Source: JAZDCJ01 sp036311985 (GTDB lineage Bacteria > Actinomycetota > Actinomycetes > Actinomycetales > Micrococcaceae). From it: a DNA stretch of 44,007 bases. Positions 9,119 through 17,584 of this stretch are shown here, in pieces. Under the pieces are notes generated by a model, which did not search any database, had not been told where the DNA came from, and saw only the letters and a list, made by a program, of their open reading frames with translations. Where the stretch lies: assembly GCF_036311985.1 (NCBI RefSeq), contig NZ_JAZDCJ010000049.1; one strand, 5' to 3'. The first letter of the stretch is position 1, and each line of letters begins with the position of its first letter. The position numbers were made by a program, and so were the translations under genes.

Positions 9119-10107
9119 TGGGCGCCCTCCAGTTCTTCCAGGGCCGGGGTCAGGCGCCCGCGCTCGGCGAGCAGGGCGAGGACTTCGGCGGGAGTGGGCA
9201 TGTCTTCGGAGCAGGCGAGCCGGGAGGCCACGATGGCCCCGGAGGCGTTGGCGTAGTCGAGGACCGTCTCGAGCGGCCAACCGGCCAGGAGTCCGTGGCA
9301 GAAAGCGCCTCCGAAGGAGTCTCCCGCGCCGAGCCCGTTGACGGTCTGCACGGGCACGGGGGCGGAGACCACGCGCTCGGTGCGGGTCTTGGCCATGACG
9401 CCCTCGGGGCCGAGCTTGACGACGGCGATCTCGACGCCCGCGTCGAGCAGCCGGTCCGCCTGCTCGTCGGGGGTTCCGCGGCCGACGGCGACGGCGCACT
9501 CGGTGTCGTTGCCGATGGCGACGCCCACGTGCGGCAGGATGGCGGCGAGCTGCTCGTGGGCGGCCTGTTCCGAGTCCCAGAACATCGGCCGGTAGTCGAG
9601 GTCCAGGACCGTGAATGCGCCCTCGCCGAGTCCGGTGCGGGCGGCCAGGGCGGCGAGGTGCGCGGCCCGGCTCGGTTCGCGGCTCAGGCCCGTGACGGTG
9701 GACCAGAAGATCCGGGCGCCGCGCACGGCGTCGAGGTCGAGCTCGTCGGCGCGGATCTCCCAGTCCGGGGCGGTGGGCTGGCGCCCGTAGAAGTAGAGCG
9801 GGAAGTCCTCGGGCGGCTGGATCGCGCAGAACGTCACGGGTGTCTGCAGCCCGGCGACGCGGACGGCTTGGGCGGCGTCGACGCCGTAGCGCTCGAGCTC
9901 GCGCAGGAGGTAGCCCCCGAAGTCGTCGTCGCCGACGCGGGTCACGACGCCGGCCCGGCGCCCGTGCCGCGCCGCGGCGACCGCCACGTTGGTCGGTGAT
10001 CCTCCGAGGTACTTGCCGAAGCTGCCGACGTCGGCGAGGCCCACGCCGATGTCGTTGGGGTAGATGTCGACGCTGATGCGTCCCATGGTCAGCACGTCGA
10101 GGTTCAC
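9115..10107 (-). CDS. iolC: 5-dehydro-2-deoxygluconokinase
   Basis: A 330-aa PfkB-family kinase that phosphorylates 2-deoxy-5-keto-D-gluconate. The N-terminal segment DVLTMGRISVDIYP is typical of IolC. The two PfkB signatures are visible: GGSPTN (35-40) and GAGDSF (260-265) with catalytic base D263. The start is a GTG at 10107 with GGAAG eight bases upstream; an ATG further upstream would add about 37 unrelated residues over the promoter. It is the first gene of the inositol operon, transcribed from the regulated promoter at 10190-10242, and its stop overlaps the next start by 4 bp. Confidence 0.92.
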   Translation of the reverse strand: MNLDVLTMGRISVDIYPNDIGVGLADVGSFGKYLGGSPTNVAVAAARHGRRAGVVTRVGDDDFGGYLLRELERYGVDAAQAVRVAGLQTPVTFCAIQPPEDFPLYFYGRQPTAPDWEIRADELDLDAVRGARIFWSTVTGLSREPSRAAHLAALAARTGLGEGAFTVLDLDYRPMFWDSEQAAHEQLAAILPHVGVAIGNDTECAVAVGRGTPDEQADRLLDAGVEIAVVKLGPEGVMAKTRTERVVSAPVPVQTVNGLGAGDSFGGAFCHGLLAGWPLETVLDYANASGAIVASRLACSEDMPTPAEVLALLAERGRLTPALEELEGAQ

Positions 10108-10189
10108 GCTGATCGACTTCCTTTCATCGCCGGGGCGGCCTGCCCCGGGACACCCTGCGGGTCTTCCGTGTGAGGCAACGCACACAGAC

Positions 10190-10218
10190 ACTCTGCACCA
10201 GAATCTTTGTCCTGTCAA
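10190..10218 (-). promoter_or_regulatory. Promoter of the inositol operon
   Basis: On the minus strand a perfect TTGACA (10218-10213) is followed after 17 bp by CAGAGT (10195-10190), a weak -10 box. It lies about 80 bp upstream of iolC and its -35 box lies inside the first of two direct repeats, a good arrangement for repression. The weak -10 could make the promoter activator-dependent or simply weak. Confidence 0.55.
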
Positions 10219-10242
10219 AGGTTTGTACTGACATACTTACAA
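10206..10242. promoter_or_regulatory. Direct-repeat operator candidate before iolC
   Basis: TTTGTCCTGTCA (10206-10217) and TTTGTACTGACA (10222-10233) match at 10 of 12 positions and are spaced 16 bp start to start. A separate inverted pair TTGTA/TACAA (10223-10227 and 10238-10242) overlaps the second. On the minus strand the repeats read TGACAGGACA and TGTCAGTACA, close to the motif KGWCHTRACA that I recall for the GntR-type IolR of C. glutamicum. The binding protein is not encoded next to it. Confidence 0.55.
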
Positions 10243-10336
10243 GTGGCTTAACCTGGGCGTCTCGGCGCCCCGCCCACAGCCACCCCGCCCCGGTTGGCGG
10301 GCACCCGCGTCGTCGTGAAACGATGGGAGGATGCCC

Positions 10337-13300
10337 GTGCCTTCGCATCCCCTGATCGACGCCCGCGAGATCCTGCGCGTCGTCGGCGGGGCGGCCTTCA
10401 CGCGCGGCAAGGGCTACGCGAACAGCCAGCACATCCCCGAGCTCCGGTGGGCCCCGCAGGACGCCCTCCTGACGGGCCGCGTCGAGGGCACGGCGGCCGT
10501 CCCCTACCGCACGCGCGTGCAGCTGCGCGCGGCCAAGGGGGCCTGGACCATCGCGGATGCCCATTGCTCGTGCCCCGTCGGCGCCGACTGCAAGCACGCG
10601 GCCGCGCTCATGATCTACTCCAACACCCTGCACCTGCGCGCCCGCGACGAGGTCTACGAGGGCACCCCGGCCACCGCCGCGGCCCCGGCCTGGCGGGAGA
10701 GCCTGAACGGCCTGCTCGGCGCGGGCCAGCGCGCCGCGGCCGCCGCGGGGACGGCGCGCGGCGGCCGGCCGGGTTCCGAACGCGGGGAGCACCCGCCCGT
10801 GCAGCCCCTCGCGCTGCAGTTCGAGCTCCAGGACACCACCCAGACCGCGCACCGGCAGTGGGCGCCGGGCTCCGGCGTCGGGCACCAGCGTTCCTCCGGC
10901 CACCGCTGGCGCCTCGGCGTGCGCCCCATGGTGCTCTCCGGCAACGGGCGCTGGGTCCGCGGGAACCTGCGCTGGAACACCATCAGCTTCAAGACCTACG
11001 GCCTGACGCTGGACCCGGAGCAGCACCGCTGGTTCTGCCAGTTCGTGCCGCTCTACCGCGCCAACGGGCAGCTCTACTTCGGCGAGGACAACGACTGGCT
11101 CTACCTCGACGAGTTCTCCTCCCCCCTGCTCTGGATGCTCCTGGCGGAGGCGGGAAGCCTCGGGATCCGCTTCATCGGCGTGCGCGGCGAGACCCGGATC
11201 GTCCTCGGCTCGCCGGCCGCCGTGGCGCTCGCGGCGTTCCGGAACGGCGCGGGGACACCGGCCGGAACGGCCGCGGACGCCGGGCTGAGGCTCGTCCCCC
11301 TGCTCTCGATCGACGGGCGCCAGCTCGAGCTGGAACCCGGCGCGGCCGTGGGCCCGATCGGCAACCACGGCGTCTACGCCGCGGACGCCGCGCGCGAGCT
11401 GATCGTCCTCTCCCCCGCCGAGGGGCGCCTCGACGCGACGGAGATCGAGGTCCTGCGCCACCCCGAGGCCGTCACCGTCCCGGAGTCGGACATCGACGGC
11501 TTCCTCTCCACGGTCTACCCGCGCCTCGGCCGCCGCGTCGCGGTGCTCAGCCCGGACCGGTCCGTGGAGCTGCCCCCGATCGAGCCGCCGAAGCTCGTGC
11601 TGCGCGTGCGCTACCGCGGCGACGACACGGCCGAGCTGGATTGGGACTTCGACTACGGACAGGTCCCGGTCGACGCGGACACGCGGGATGCCGAGGCGGA
11701 GACCGAGCTCGAGAACGCGGCCCTCGAGGTCCTCGAGCGCACCCCGTCCCTCGCGGCGCGCGTCCTCGCCCCGCGCACCCTCCGCGGCCTCGACACCGTG
11801 GACTTCGTGCGGCGCACCCTGCCCGCTCTCGAGGCGATCGACGGACTCGTCGTCGTCACCCAGGGCACGCAACCGGACTACCACGAGCTCACCGAGTCCC
11901 CCGAGCTCACCGTCACGACCGTCGAGTCCGAACGCCGCGACTGGTTCGACCTCGGCCTCGTGATCGCGGTCGGCGAGCTGCGCATCCCGTTCGCCGACAT
12001 CCTCCGCGCCCTCTCCCGCGGGCAGACGCGGATGCTCATGCCGGACAAGACGTACTTCTCGCTCGAACAGCCCCTCTTCGACAAGCTGCGCGAGCTCGTC
12101 ACCGAGGCCGGACAGCTCACGGAGAAGTCCCACGAGCTGCGCCTCACGCGCTACCAGGCCTCGCTGTGGGAGGAGCTCGACGCCCTCGCGACCCACACGG
12201 AGGGCCCGGACTCGTGGTTCGCGGGCGTCGGCGCCCTGCTCGGGGCGGCCGAGGGCGAGCCGGCGGAACTACCCGGCACGCTCGACGCCCGGCTGCGCCC
12301 CTACCAGCACGAGGGCTTCACATGGCTCGCCCGCTTGTGGCGCAACGGGCTCGGCGGGGTCCTCGCCGACGACATGGGCCTCGGCAAGACCGTGCAGACC
12401 CTCGCCCTCATGCTCCACGCCAAGGAGCAGTGGGCGTCCGCCGACCCGGCCCCCGCCCCCGCGGCGCTCGAGGCGGCGGCCGGGGCCCCGGCGTCGTCCT
12501 CCGCCCTGGTGCCCGGCCCCTTCCTCGTCGTTGCCCCCACCTCCGTCGTCTCGAACTGGGCCGACGAGGCCGCGCGCTTCGCCCCCTCGCTCACGGTCGC
12601 CGCCGTCACCGACACCCAGGCCCGCGCCCCGCGGCGGCTGGCCGAACTCGCCGCGGAGAACGACGTCGTCGTCACCTCCTACACCCTCTTCCGGCTCGAC
12701 GCCGAGGCCTACCACTCCGTGCACTGGGCCGGGCTCGTGCTCGACGAGGCGCAGTTCGTGAAGAACAAGGCGACCAAGGCCCACCACGCGGCCCGCGACC
12801 TGAACGCGCGCTTCAAGCTCGCCATCACGGGCACGCCCATGGAGAACAACCTCATGGAGCTCTGGTCGATCTTCGCGATCACCTCCCCCGGGCTCTTCCC
12901 CTCCGCCGTGCGCTTCGCCGAGCAGTACCAGCGGCCCATCGAGAAGCAGGGCCTCGACGAGCCGCTCGCGCGGCTGCGGCGGCGGATCCGGCCGTTTATG
13001 CTGCGCCGCACCAAGTCCGCCGTGGTCACCGACCTGCCGCCCAAGCAGGAGCAGGTCCTGCACGTCGAGCTCGCGCCGAAGCACCGGAAGATCTACGACA
13101 CCCACCTGCAGCGCGAGCGGCAGAAGATCCTGCGCCTCGTCGAGGACATGGACCGGAACCGCTTCACGATCTTCCAGTCGCTGACCCTGCTGCGGATGCT
13201 CTCGCTCGACGCCTCGCTCGTGGACCCCGAGTACGACGGCGTGGCGTCCGCCAAGCTCGACGTCCTGTTCGAGCAGCTCGAGGACGTCCTCGCCGAGGGA

Positions 13301-13753
13301 CACCGCGCGCTCGTGTTCAGCCAGTTCACCTCCTTCCTCAAGAAGGCCGCGGCCCGACTCGAGACCGAGGGCGTCGAGTACGCGTACCTCGACGGCTCCA
13401 CGCGGCGCCGCGCCGACGTGATCGCGGAGTTCAAGTCCGGCCGCGCCCCCGTGTTCCTGATCTCGCTCAAGGCCGGCGGCTTCGGCCTGAACCTGACCGA
13501 GGCCGACTACTGCTTCCTCCTGGACCCGTGGTGGAACCCCGCCGCCGAATCCCAGGCCGTGGACCGGACGCACCGGATCGGGCAGACGCGCAACGTCATG
13601 GTGTACCGGCTGGTCGCCAAGGACACGATCGAGGACAAGGTGGTGGCGCTGCAGGACGCCAAGCGGAAGCTGATCTCCTCCGTCATGGACGAGGGCGAGG
13701 GCTTCGGCTCCGCGATGACGGCCGACGACATCCGCGGCCTCCTGGAGGCCTAG
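10337..13753 (+). CDS. SWIM zinc finger + SNF2-family DEAD/DEAH-box helicase
   Basis: A 1138-aa Swi2/Snf2-type ATPase that would remodel or translocate on DNA. The N-terminus holds a SWIM zinc finger, CxCx5CxH, at about residues 77-87. A long middle region without named motifs follows. The SNF2 ATPase core has GLGKT at about 680, DEAQ as motif II at about 800, and the QTR-type motif VI in HRIGQTRNV at about 1079. I prefer the GTG at 10337: GGGAGG ends six bases before it, whereas the ATG at 10331 directly abuts that site. It stands alone, divergent from the inositol operon. This class is common in actinobacteria; its cellular role is unknown. Confidence 0.9.
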   Translation: MPSHPLIDAREILRVVGGAAFTRGKGYANSQHIPELRWAPQDALLTGRVEGTAAVPYRTRVQLRAAKGAWTIADAHCSCPVGADCKHAAALMIYSNTLHLRARDEVYEGTPATAAAPAWRESLNGLLGAGQRAAAAAGTARGGRPGSERGEHPPVQPLALQFELQDTTQTAHRQWAPGSGVGHQRSSGHRWRLGVRPMVLSGNGRWVRGNLRWNTISFKTYGLTLDPEQHRWFCQFVPLYRANGQLYFGEDNDWLYLDEFSSPLLWMLLAEAGSLGIRFIGVRGETRIVLGSPAAVALAAFRNGAGTPAGTAADAGLRLVPLLSIDGRQLELEPGAAVGPIGNHGVYAADAARELIVLSPAEGRLDATEIEVLRHPEAVTVPESDIDGFLSTVYPRLGRRVAVLSPDRSVELPPIEPPKLVLRVRYRGDDTAELDWDFDYGQVPVDADTRDAEAETELENAALEVLERTPSLAARVLAPRTLRGLDTVDFVRRTLPALEAIDGLVVVTQGTQPDYHELTESPELTVTTVESERRDWFDLGLVIAVGELRIPFADILRALSRGQTRMLMPDKTYFSLEQPLFDKLRELVTEAGQLTEKSHELRLTRYQASLWEELDALATHTEGPDSWFAGVGALLGAAEGEPAELPGTLDARLRPYQHEGFTWLARLWRNGLGGVLADDMGLGKTVQTLALMLHAKEQWASADPAPAPAALEAAAGAPASSSALVPGPFLVVAPTSVVSNWADEAARFAPSLTVAAVTDTQARAPRRLAELAAENDVVVTSYTLFRLDAEAYHSVHWAGLVLDEAQFVKNKATKAHHAARDLNARFKLAITGTPMENNLMELWSIFAITSPGLFPSAVRFAEQYQRPIEKQGLDEPLARLRRRIRPFMLRRTKSAVVTDLPPKQEQVLHVELAPKHRKIYDTHLQRERQKILRLVEDMDRNRFTIFQSLTLLRMLSLDASLVDPEYDGVASAKLDVLFEQLEDVLAEGHRALVFSQFTSFLKKAAARLETEGVEYAYLDGSTRRRADVIAEFKSGRAPVFLISLKAGGFGLNLTEADYCFLLDPWWNPAAESQAVDRTHRIGQTRNVMVYRLVAKDTIEDKVVALQDAKRKLISSVMDEGEGFGSAMTADDIRGLLEA

Positions 13754-13771
13754 GACGCGTCATCCGGGGTC

Positions 13772-13818
13772 ATCCGGCGGCGCCGAGGGGCGTTGTGCCC
13801 CGGAGTACGACGCCGGAT
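13772..13818 (+). terminator. Hairpin after the SNF2 helicase
   Basis: ATCCGGCG (13772-13779) pairs with CGCCGGAT (13811-13818), and an inner GGGGC/GCCCC pair closes a short loop. It begins 18 bp after the helicase stop and has no T-run. The remainder of the 281-bp gap to 14035 contains TAGACT at about 13864, a possible -10 box for the next gene. Confidence 0.5.
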
Positions 13819-14034
13819 GTCGGCCCGGGCGCCGCGGCCTTGCCACGGCTCCGGTACCGGTGCCTAGACTGGTTCCAGCTTCACGAGACATGGCGCCAAG
13901 CTCCGACTGGCCATGCACCAACCCCACTGCGAACCGCGGCACGTCCGCGGACCGGATTGTTCGGCGGGTGGTTCGGATGACGAAGCGGCCCGCGCGCAGC
14001 CGCGTCCGGGCAAGGACAGTCCGGAAGGAACGCC

Positions 14035-14415
14035 ATGGCGACTCTTCAGCATCCCCTCACCGGCCCCGACGGGCCGGCTTCCCCGGCCTCCCGCGGTGCG
14101 GCCGCCGGCGCCACGACCGCCGCCCCGCGCCGGTCCGCCCGCCGCCCCGCGGCCCGCTCGGCGCCGCGCTTCGCGGGCGACTGGGTCTCCGCCACGCTCC
14201 GGCTCGACGCCCACCGCCGCATCGTGCGCCTGAATACGGGCGAGGTGGAGTGGCTCCTCGAGGCGGAGGACTTCGACGCCGTCTCCGAGGCCGTCCGCGG
14301 GCGCGTGCTCGCGGACGTGGAGTGGAGCCCGGACCTGCGCCGGCTCCTCGTCCCCGGCGCCCACGAGCGGGCCGGGACGTCGTTCTTCCGGCTGCGTCCT
14401 ACGGGGTCAGCATGA
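14035..14415 (+). CDS. Hypothetical protein, 126 aa
   Basis: I do not recognise a family. The first 45 residues are Ala/Pro/Arg-rich and look disordered. The C-terminal 80 residues look folded, starting at RFAGDWVSATLRLDAHRR and rich in Trp, Leu and acidic residues (EVEWLLEAEDFD, DVEWSPDLRRLLVPG), with a probable beta-rich core. A good AAGGA site lies seven bases before the ATG, and coding-type GC bias supports a real gene. Its last 17 bp overlap the 3' end of the convergent alcohol dehydrogenase gene. If TAGACT near 13864 is the promoter, the leader is about 165 nt. Confidence 0.65.
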   Translation: MATLQHPLTGPDGPASPASRGAAAGATTAAPRRSARRPAARSAPRFAGDWVSATLRLDAHRRIVRLNTGEVEWLLEAEDFDAVSEAVRGRVLADVEWSPDLRRLLVPGAHERAGTSFFRLRPTGSA

Positions 14416-15487
14416 CCTTGATGGAACGCCGCTCGTCCATCGCCCGGTAGGCCTCGGCCGCCTCCTCGAGCGGCAGCACCGCGTCGAAGACCCGTCCCGG
14501 GTCGATCCGGCCCTCGAGGACGTCCTCGAGCAGCTCGGGCAGGTAGGCGCGCGTCGAGGCCGCCCCGCCGCCGACGGAGATGTTCTTGGAGAAGAGGACC
14601 CCGATCGGCAGCTCCGCGCCTCCCGCCGGGACGCCGACGAAGCCCACGGAACCGCCGGGCCGGGTCGAGCGCAGCGCCTGGTCCATGGACTCGGCGCTCC
14701 CGACGCATTCGAGCACGCAGTCCGCGAGCACCCCGCCCAGCAGCCCACGCACCCGCGCGGCGGCCTCCTGGCCGCGCTCCGCGACGACGTCGTCCGCCCC
14801 GAACTCCCGGGCGAGCGCGGCACGGTCGTCGTGGCGGGACATCGCGATGATCCGCTCGGCACCGAGCCGCTTCGCCGCGAGGACGGCACACAGGCCCACG
14901 GCGCCGTCGCCGACCACGACGACGCTCTTGCCGGGCCCGACCCCGGCGGCGACGGCCGCGTGGTGCCCCGTGCCCATGACGTCCGAGAGGGTCAGGAGGG
15001 ACTTGAGCAGGGCCTCGTCCGGCAGTCCGTCCGCGCCCTCGCGGCGGTCCGCGGGGATCCGCTCGAGCGGGACGGCCACGAGCGTGCCGTCCGCGTTGGG
15101 GACACGGACCGCCTCGCCCTGGCCGCCGTCGACGGGCAGCCCGTGCTCGTCCTGACCGCCCCAGGAGGCGCGGTGCTCGCACGCCACGTGGACGCCATCG
15201 CGGCACGCCGGGCAGCGACCGCAGCTGTTGGCCCACGGGGCGATCACGAAGTCGCCGGGAGTCAGGGTCTCGACACCGTCCCCGACCTGCTCGACGATGC
15301 CGACGAACTCGTGGCCGATCGCCCGGGGGTCCTCCGTGGGGCGCACGCCGCGGTAGGGCCAGAGGTCGGAGCCGCAGACGCAGCTGGCGGTCACCCGCAC
15401 CACGGCGTCCGAGGCCGCGAGGAGGCGGGGCTCCGGGCGGTCCTCGACGCGGATGTCGCCGGGGCCGTGGATGATGGTCGCGCGCAT
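14399..15487 (-). CDS. Zinc-dependent alcohol dehydrogenase family protein
   Basis: A 362-aa medium-chain dehydrogenase/reductase that oxidises an alcohol or polyol with NAD(P). Catalytic zinc ligands are C38 (CVCGSD) and H59-E60 (GHEF). Structural zinc cysteines are C89, C92, C95 and C103 (CGRCPACRDGVHVAC). The Rossmann segment VVVVGDGAVGLCAV follows in the C-terminal half. The start is the ATG at 15487, preceded by GGAGGAC; a longer open frame to 15628 adds no family sequence. It is 183 bp downstream of the isomerase-like gene on the same strand, so it may belong to that catabolic module or be independent. Substrate unknown. Confidence 0.9.
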   Translation of the reverse strand: MRATIIHGPGDIRVEDRPEPRLLAASDAVVRVTASCVCGSDLWPYRGVRPTEDPRAIGHEFVGIVEQVGDGVETLTPGDFVIAPWANSCGRCPACRDGVHVACEHRASWGGQDEHGLPVDGGQGEAVRVPNADGTLVAVPLERIPADRREGADGLPDEALLKSLLTLSDVMGTGHHAAVAAGVGPGKSVVVVGDGAVGLCAVLAAKRLGAERIIAMSRHDDRAALAREFGADDVVAERGQEAAARVRGLLGGVLADCVLECVGSAESMDQALRSTRPGGSVGFVGVPAGGAELPIGVLFSKNISVGGGAASTRAYLPELLEDVLEGRIDPGRVFDAVLPLEEAAEAYRAMDERRSIKVMLTP

Positions 15488-15670
15488 GGGTCCTCCTGCG
15501 GTGGCAGCTCTCGGGGTGTCCGGCGCCTGGATCCGGACCGGAGACCAGCCTATGCCAGACCGGCCCCGGGGGGCTTCCCATTTTCTCGCGGATCCGCCCG
15601 GCCGCGCCCCGGCGTGTACCGCCGACACGCCGGAGCGGATCTGCGGGAAACGGGAACCTTTGCAGCGTTG

Positions 15671-16462
15671 TCAGGCGAAGGCGGCGCGGAACGCCTCGAG
15701 CGCCGCCTCGGAGTCGCCGGAGGCGAAGGCCTCCAGTGCGACGACGCCCGTGTAACCGTGGCCACGCAGGGCGCGGGCGATCGCGGCGTAGTTGACCTCG
15801 CCCGTCCCCGGTTCGCAGCGGCCCGGGACGTCGGCGACCTGGATCTCGCCGACCCAGGGCAGCGCCCGGCCCACGAGCTCGATCAGGTTCCCCTCGCCGA
15901 TCTGCGCGTGGTACAGGTCCAGGTTGAGCCTCAGGTGCGGGCTGTCGACGGCGGAGACGAGCGCCAGGGTGTCGCCCGCGGCGCCGAACGGGACGCCGGG
16001 GTGGTCCACGGCGCGGTTCAGGTTCTCGAGGGTGAAGACCCGTCCGCGCGCCTCGCCGAGCGCCGCGAGGCGTTCCAGGGTGCGCGCCGCCGCGAGGAAG
16101 TCGGCGCCCGTTGTGGCGTGGCGCGGGACGACGGGCAGGCCGCGTGCGTCGAGGCCCGTCCCGTGGAGGTTCAGCCGGGGCACGTCCAGGAGGTCCGCCG
16201 CGTCGAGGGATTCGCGCGCGGTGGCCACGAGATCGTCGGCCCCGGCCGGGTCCACGAGGTCGCCCCGCAGGTACCCGGTCATGGAGGAGAACTCCGCCCC
16301 CGTCGCGGCCAGGGCGGGAAGGTCCTTCGTGGACCAGTCCCACACTTCCACGAGGAAGCCCGCCTCGCGCAGCCGCTCGGCCCGCTCGACGATGTCGAGC
16401 TCGGGGAAGAGCATCTCCGCGCACGCCGCCAGGACGGGGCGGGGCCCCGGGTCCGCGCTCAC
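15671..16462 (-). CDS. Hydroxypyruvate isomerase-like TIM barrel protein
   Basis: A 263-aa xylose isomerase-like TIM barrel close to the Hyi family. E146 (TLENLNR), D182/H185 (LNLDLYHAQIG) and the later LEAF glutamate match the metal and acid-base residues of hydroxypyruvate isomerase. The start is a GTG whose GTGA overlaps the stop of the upstream dehydrogenase, so the two are translationally coupled. Together with that dehydrogenase and the divergent LacI regulator it forms a small sugar or polyol module. The true substrate may be another keto-sugar; many enzymes with this label are not hydroxypyruvate isomerases. Confidence 0.82.
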   Translation of the reverse strand: MSADPGPRPVLAACAEMLFPELDIVERAERLREAGFLVEVWDWSTKDLPALAATGAEFSSMTGYLRGDLVDPAGADDLVATARESLDAADLLDVPRLNLHGTGLDARGLPVVPRHATTGADFLAAARTLERLAALGEARGRVFTLENLNRAVDHPGVPFGAAGDTLALVSAVDSPHLRLNLDLYHAQIGEGNLIELVGRALPWVGEIQVADVPGRCEPGTGEVNYAAIARALRGHGYTGVVALEAFASGDSEAALEAFRAAFA

Positions 16463-17526
16463 GCGGGCGTCCCGTCGGCACCCAGGGACACGGGCCGGCC
16501 CGTCGAGACGCTGCGGATCGCGGCCAGGGCGATCGCGAGCGCCGCGCGGGCATCGCCGCCGTCGGGCCCCGTCGGCACGCCGGTGCGGACCGATTGCGCG
16601 AACGCCGCCAGCTCGTCCGTGTAGGCCTGCGCGAACAGCTCGATGTTCAGGCGCGTCGTCCCCGCCTCCTGACCGGCGGCCCCGTAGTAGCGCATGTTCG
16701 TGGCGCGGACGTCCCCGGCGGTCACCATACCGCCGCTGCCGAAGAACTCACCGCGCACGTCGTAGCCGTAGACGGCTTGGAAGCTGGCCTCGGCGACGGC
16801 CAGCGCCCCGTTGTCGTAGCGGATGGTGACCACGGCCGTGTCGATCAGGCCGCGGTCCTTGTGCTCCGGCGCGACGAGCGCGTCGCCCATCGCGAAGACC
16901 TCGACGGGCCGGGCGCCGGGGTTGAACCAGTTGAGCGTGTCGAAATCGTGGATGAGGGTCTCGGTGAAGATCGTCCAGGGCTTCACGCGGGCCGGGTCCG
17001 CGAGTTCCGGGTCGCGGGTCAGCGAGCGCAGCAGTTGCGGGGTGCCGATGCCGCCGGCGGCGACGCGCTCGTGGGCGGAGGCGAAGTCGGCCGCGAAGCG
17101 GCGGTTGAAGCCCAGCTGCAGCGGCACCCCGGCGCCTCGGGCGGCGGCGATGGCCCGGTCGGCGTCCTCGAGGGTGTGCGCCATGGGCTTCTCGACGAAG
17201 ACGGCCTTCCCGGCCTCGGCGGCCTGGACGACGAGGTCGGCGTGGGTCGTGGAGGGCGAGGAGATGACGACCCCGTCGGCCGCGTCCGCGGCCAGGAGCC
17301 CCTCGAGATCCGTGAAGACCCCGGCGCCGAACGGGCCGGCCACGCGGCGGGCCGATGCGGTGACGGGGTCGACGACGGCGGAAAGGACGACGCCGGGGAG
17401 CCGCTCGGCGACGGTGCGGGCGTGGAAGGCGCCGATCCACCCCGTGCCGACGACGGCGAGGCGGACGGGGGATGCGGGGTTCAAGGAGCGGCCGGCCGTC
17501 TGGGCCGCGGGGGATGTCGTAGTCAT
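16459..17526 (-). CDS. Gfo/Idh/MocA family oxidoreductase
   Basis: A 355-aa NAD(P)-dependent sugar or polyol dehydrogenase. The nucleotide motif GTGWIG is at 27-32 and the EKP motif at 112-114. It resembles inositol 2-dehydrogenases in general form, but the substrate cannot be read from sequence. The ATG at 17526 lies only about 24 bp from a double palindromic operator and has no clear Shine-Dalgarno site, so it may be translated from a leaderless or very short leader. It is the first gene of a unit continuing into the isomerase-like gene by a 4-bp overlap, and is divergent from the LacI regulator that probably controls it. Confidence 0.9.
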   Translation of the reverse strand: MTTTSPAAQTAGRSLNPASPVRLAVVGTGWIGAFHARTVAERLPGVVLSAVVDPVTASARRVAGPFGAGVFTDLEGLLAADAADGVVISSPSTTHADLVVQAAEAGKAVFVEKPMAHTLEDADRAIAAARGAGVPLQLGFNRRFAADFASAHERVAAGGIGTPQLLRSLTRDPELADPARVKPWTIFTETLIHDFDTLNWFNPGARPVEVFAMGDALVAPEHKDRGLIDTAVVTIRYDNGALAVAEASFQAVYGYDVRGEFFGSGGMVTAGDVRATNMRYYGAAGQEAGTTRLNIELFAQAYTDELAAFAQSVRTGVPTGPDGGDARAALAIALAAIRSVSTGRPVSLGADGTPA

Positions 17527-17535
17527 GCGAACAAG

Positions 17536-17561
17536 TTAGCACGTGCCAATAGCACGTGCTA
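17536..17561. promoter_or_regulatory. Double palindromic LacI-type operator
   Basis: The divergent gap contains TTAGCACGTGCCAA (17536-17549), immediately followed by the perfect 12-bp palindrome TAGCACGTGCTA (17550-17561). Both share the core AGCACGTGC, 13 bp apart. LacI-family dimers bind such CG-centred palindromes, and the regulator gene begins 24 bp away, so autoregulation plus control of the dehydrogenase unit is likely. Confidence 0.75.
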
Positions 17562-17584
17562 GAGGGTCGTGCGAAGATGTTTCC

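Noticed and set aside
8174..9499. 441-aa version of the Cgl0159-type gene starting at 9499
   Set aside because: The additional N-terminal part is an out-of-frame reading of iolC; the GTG at 9118 with the GTGA overlap fits the family start.
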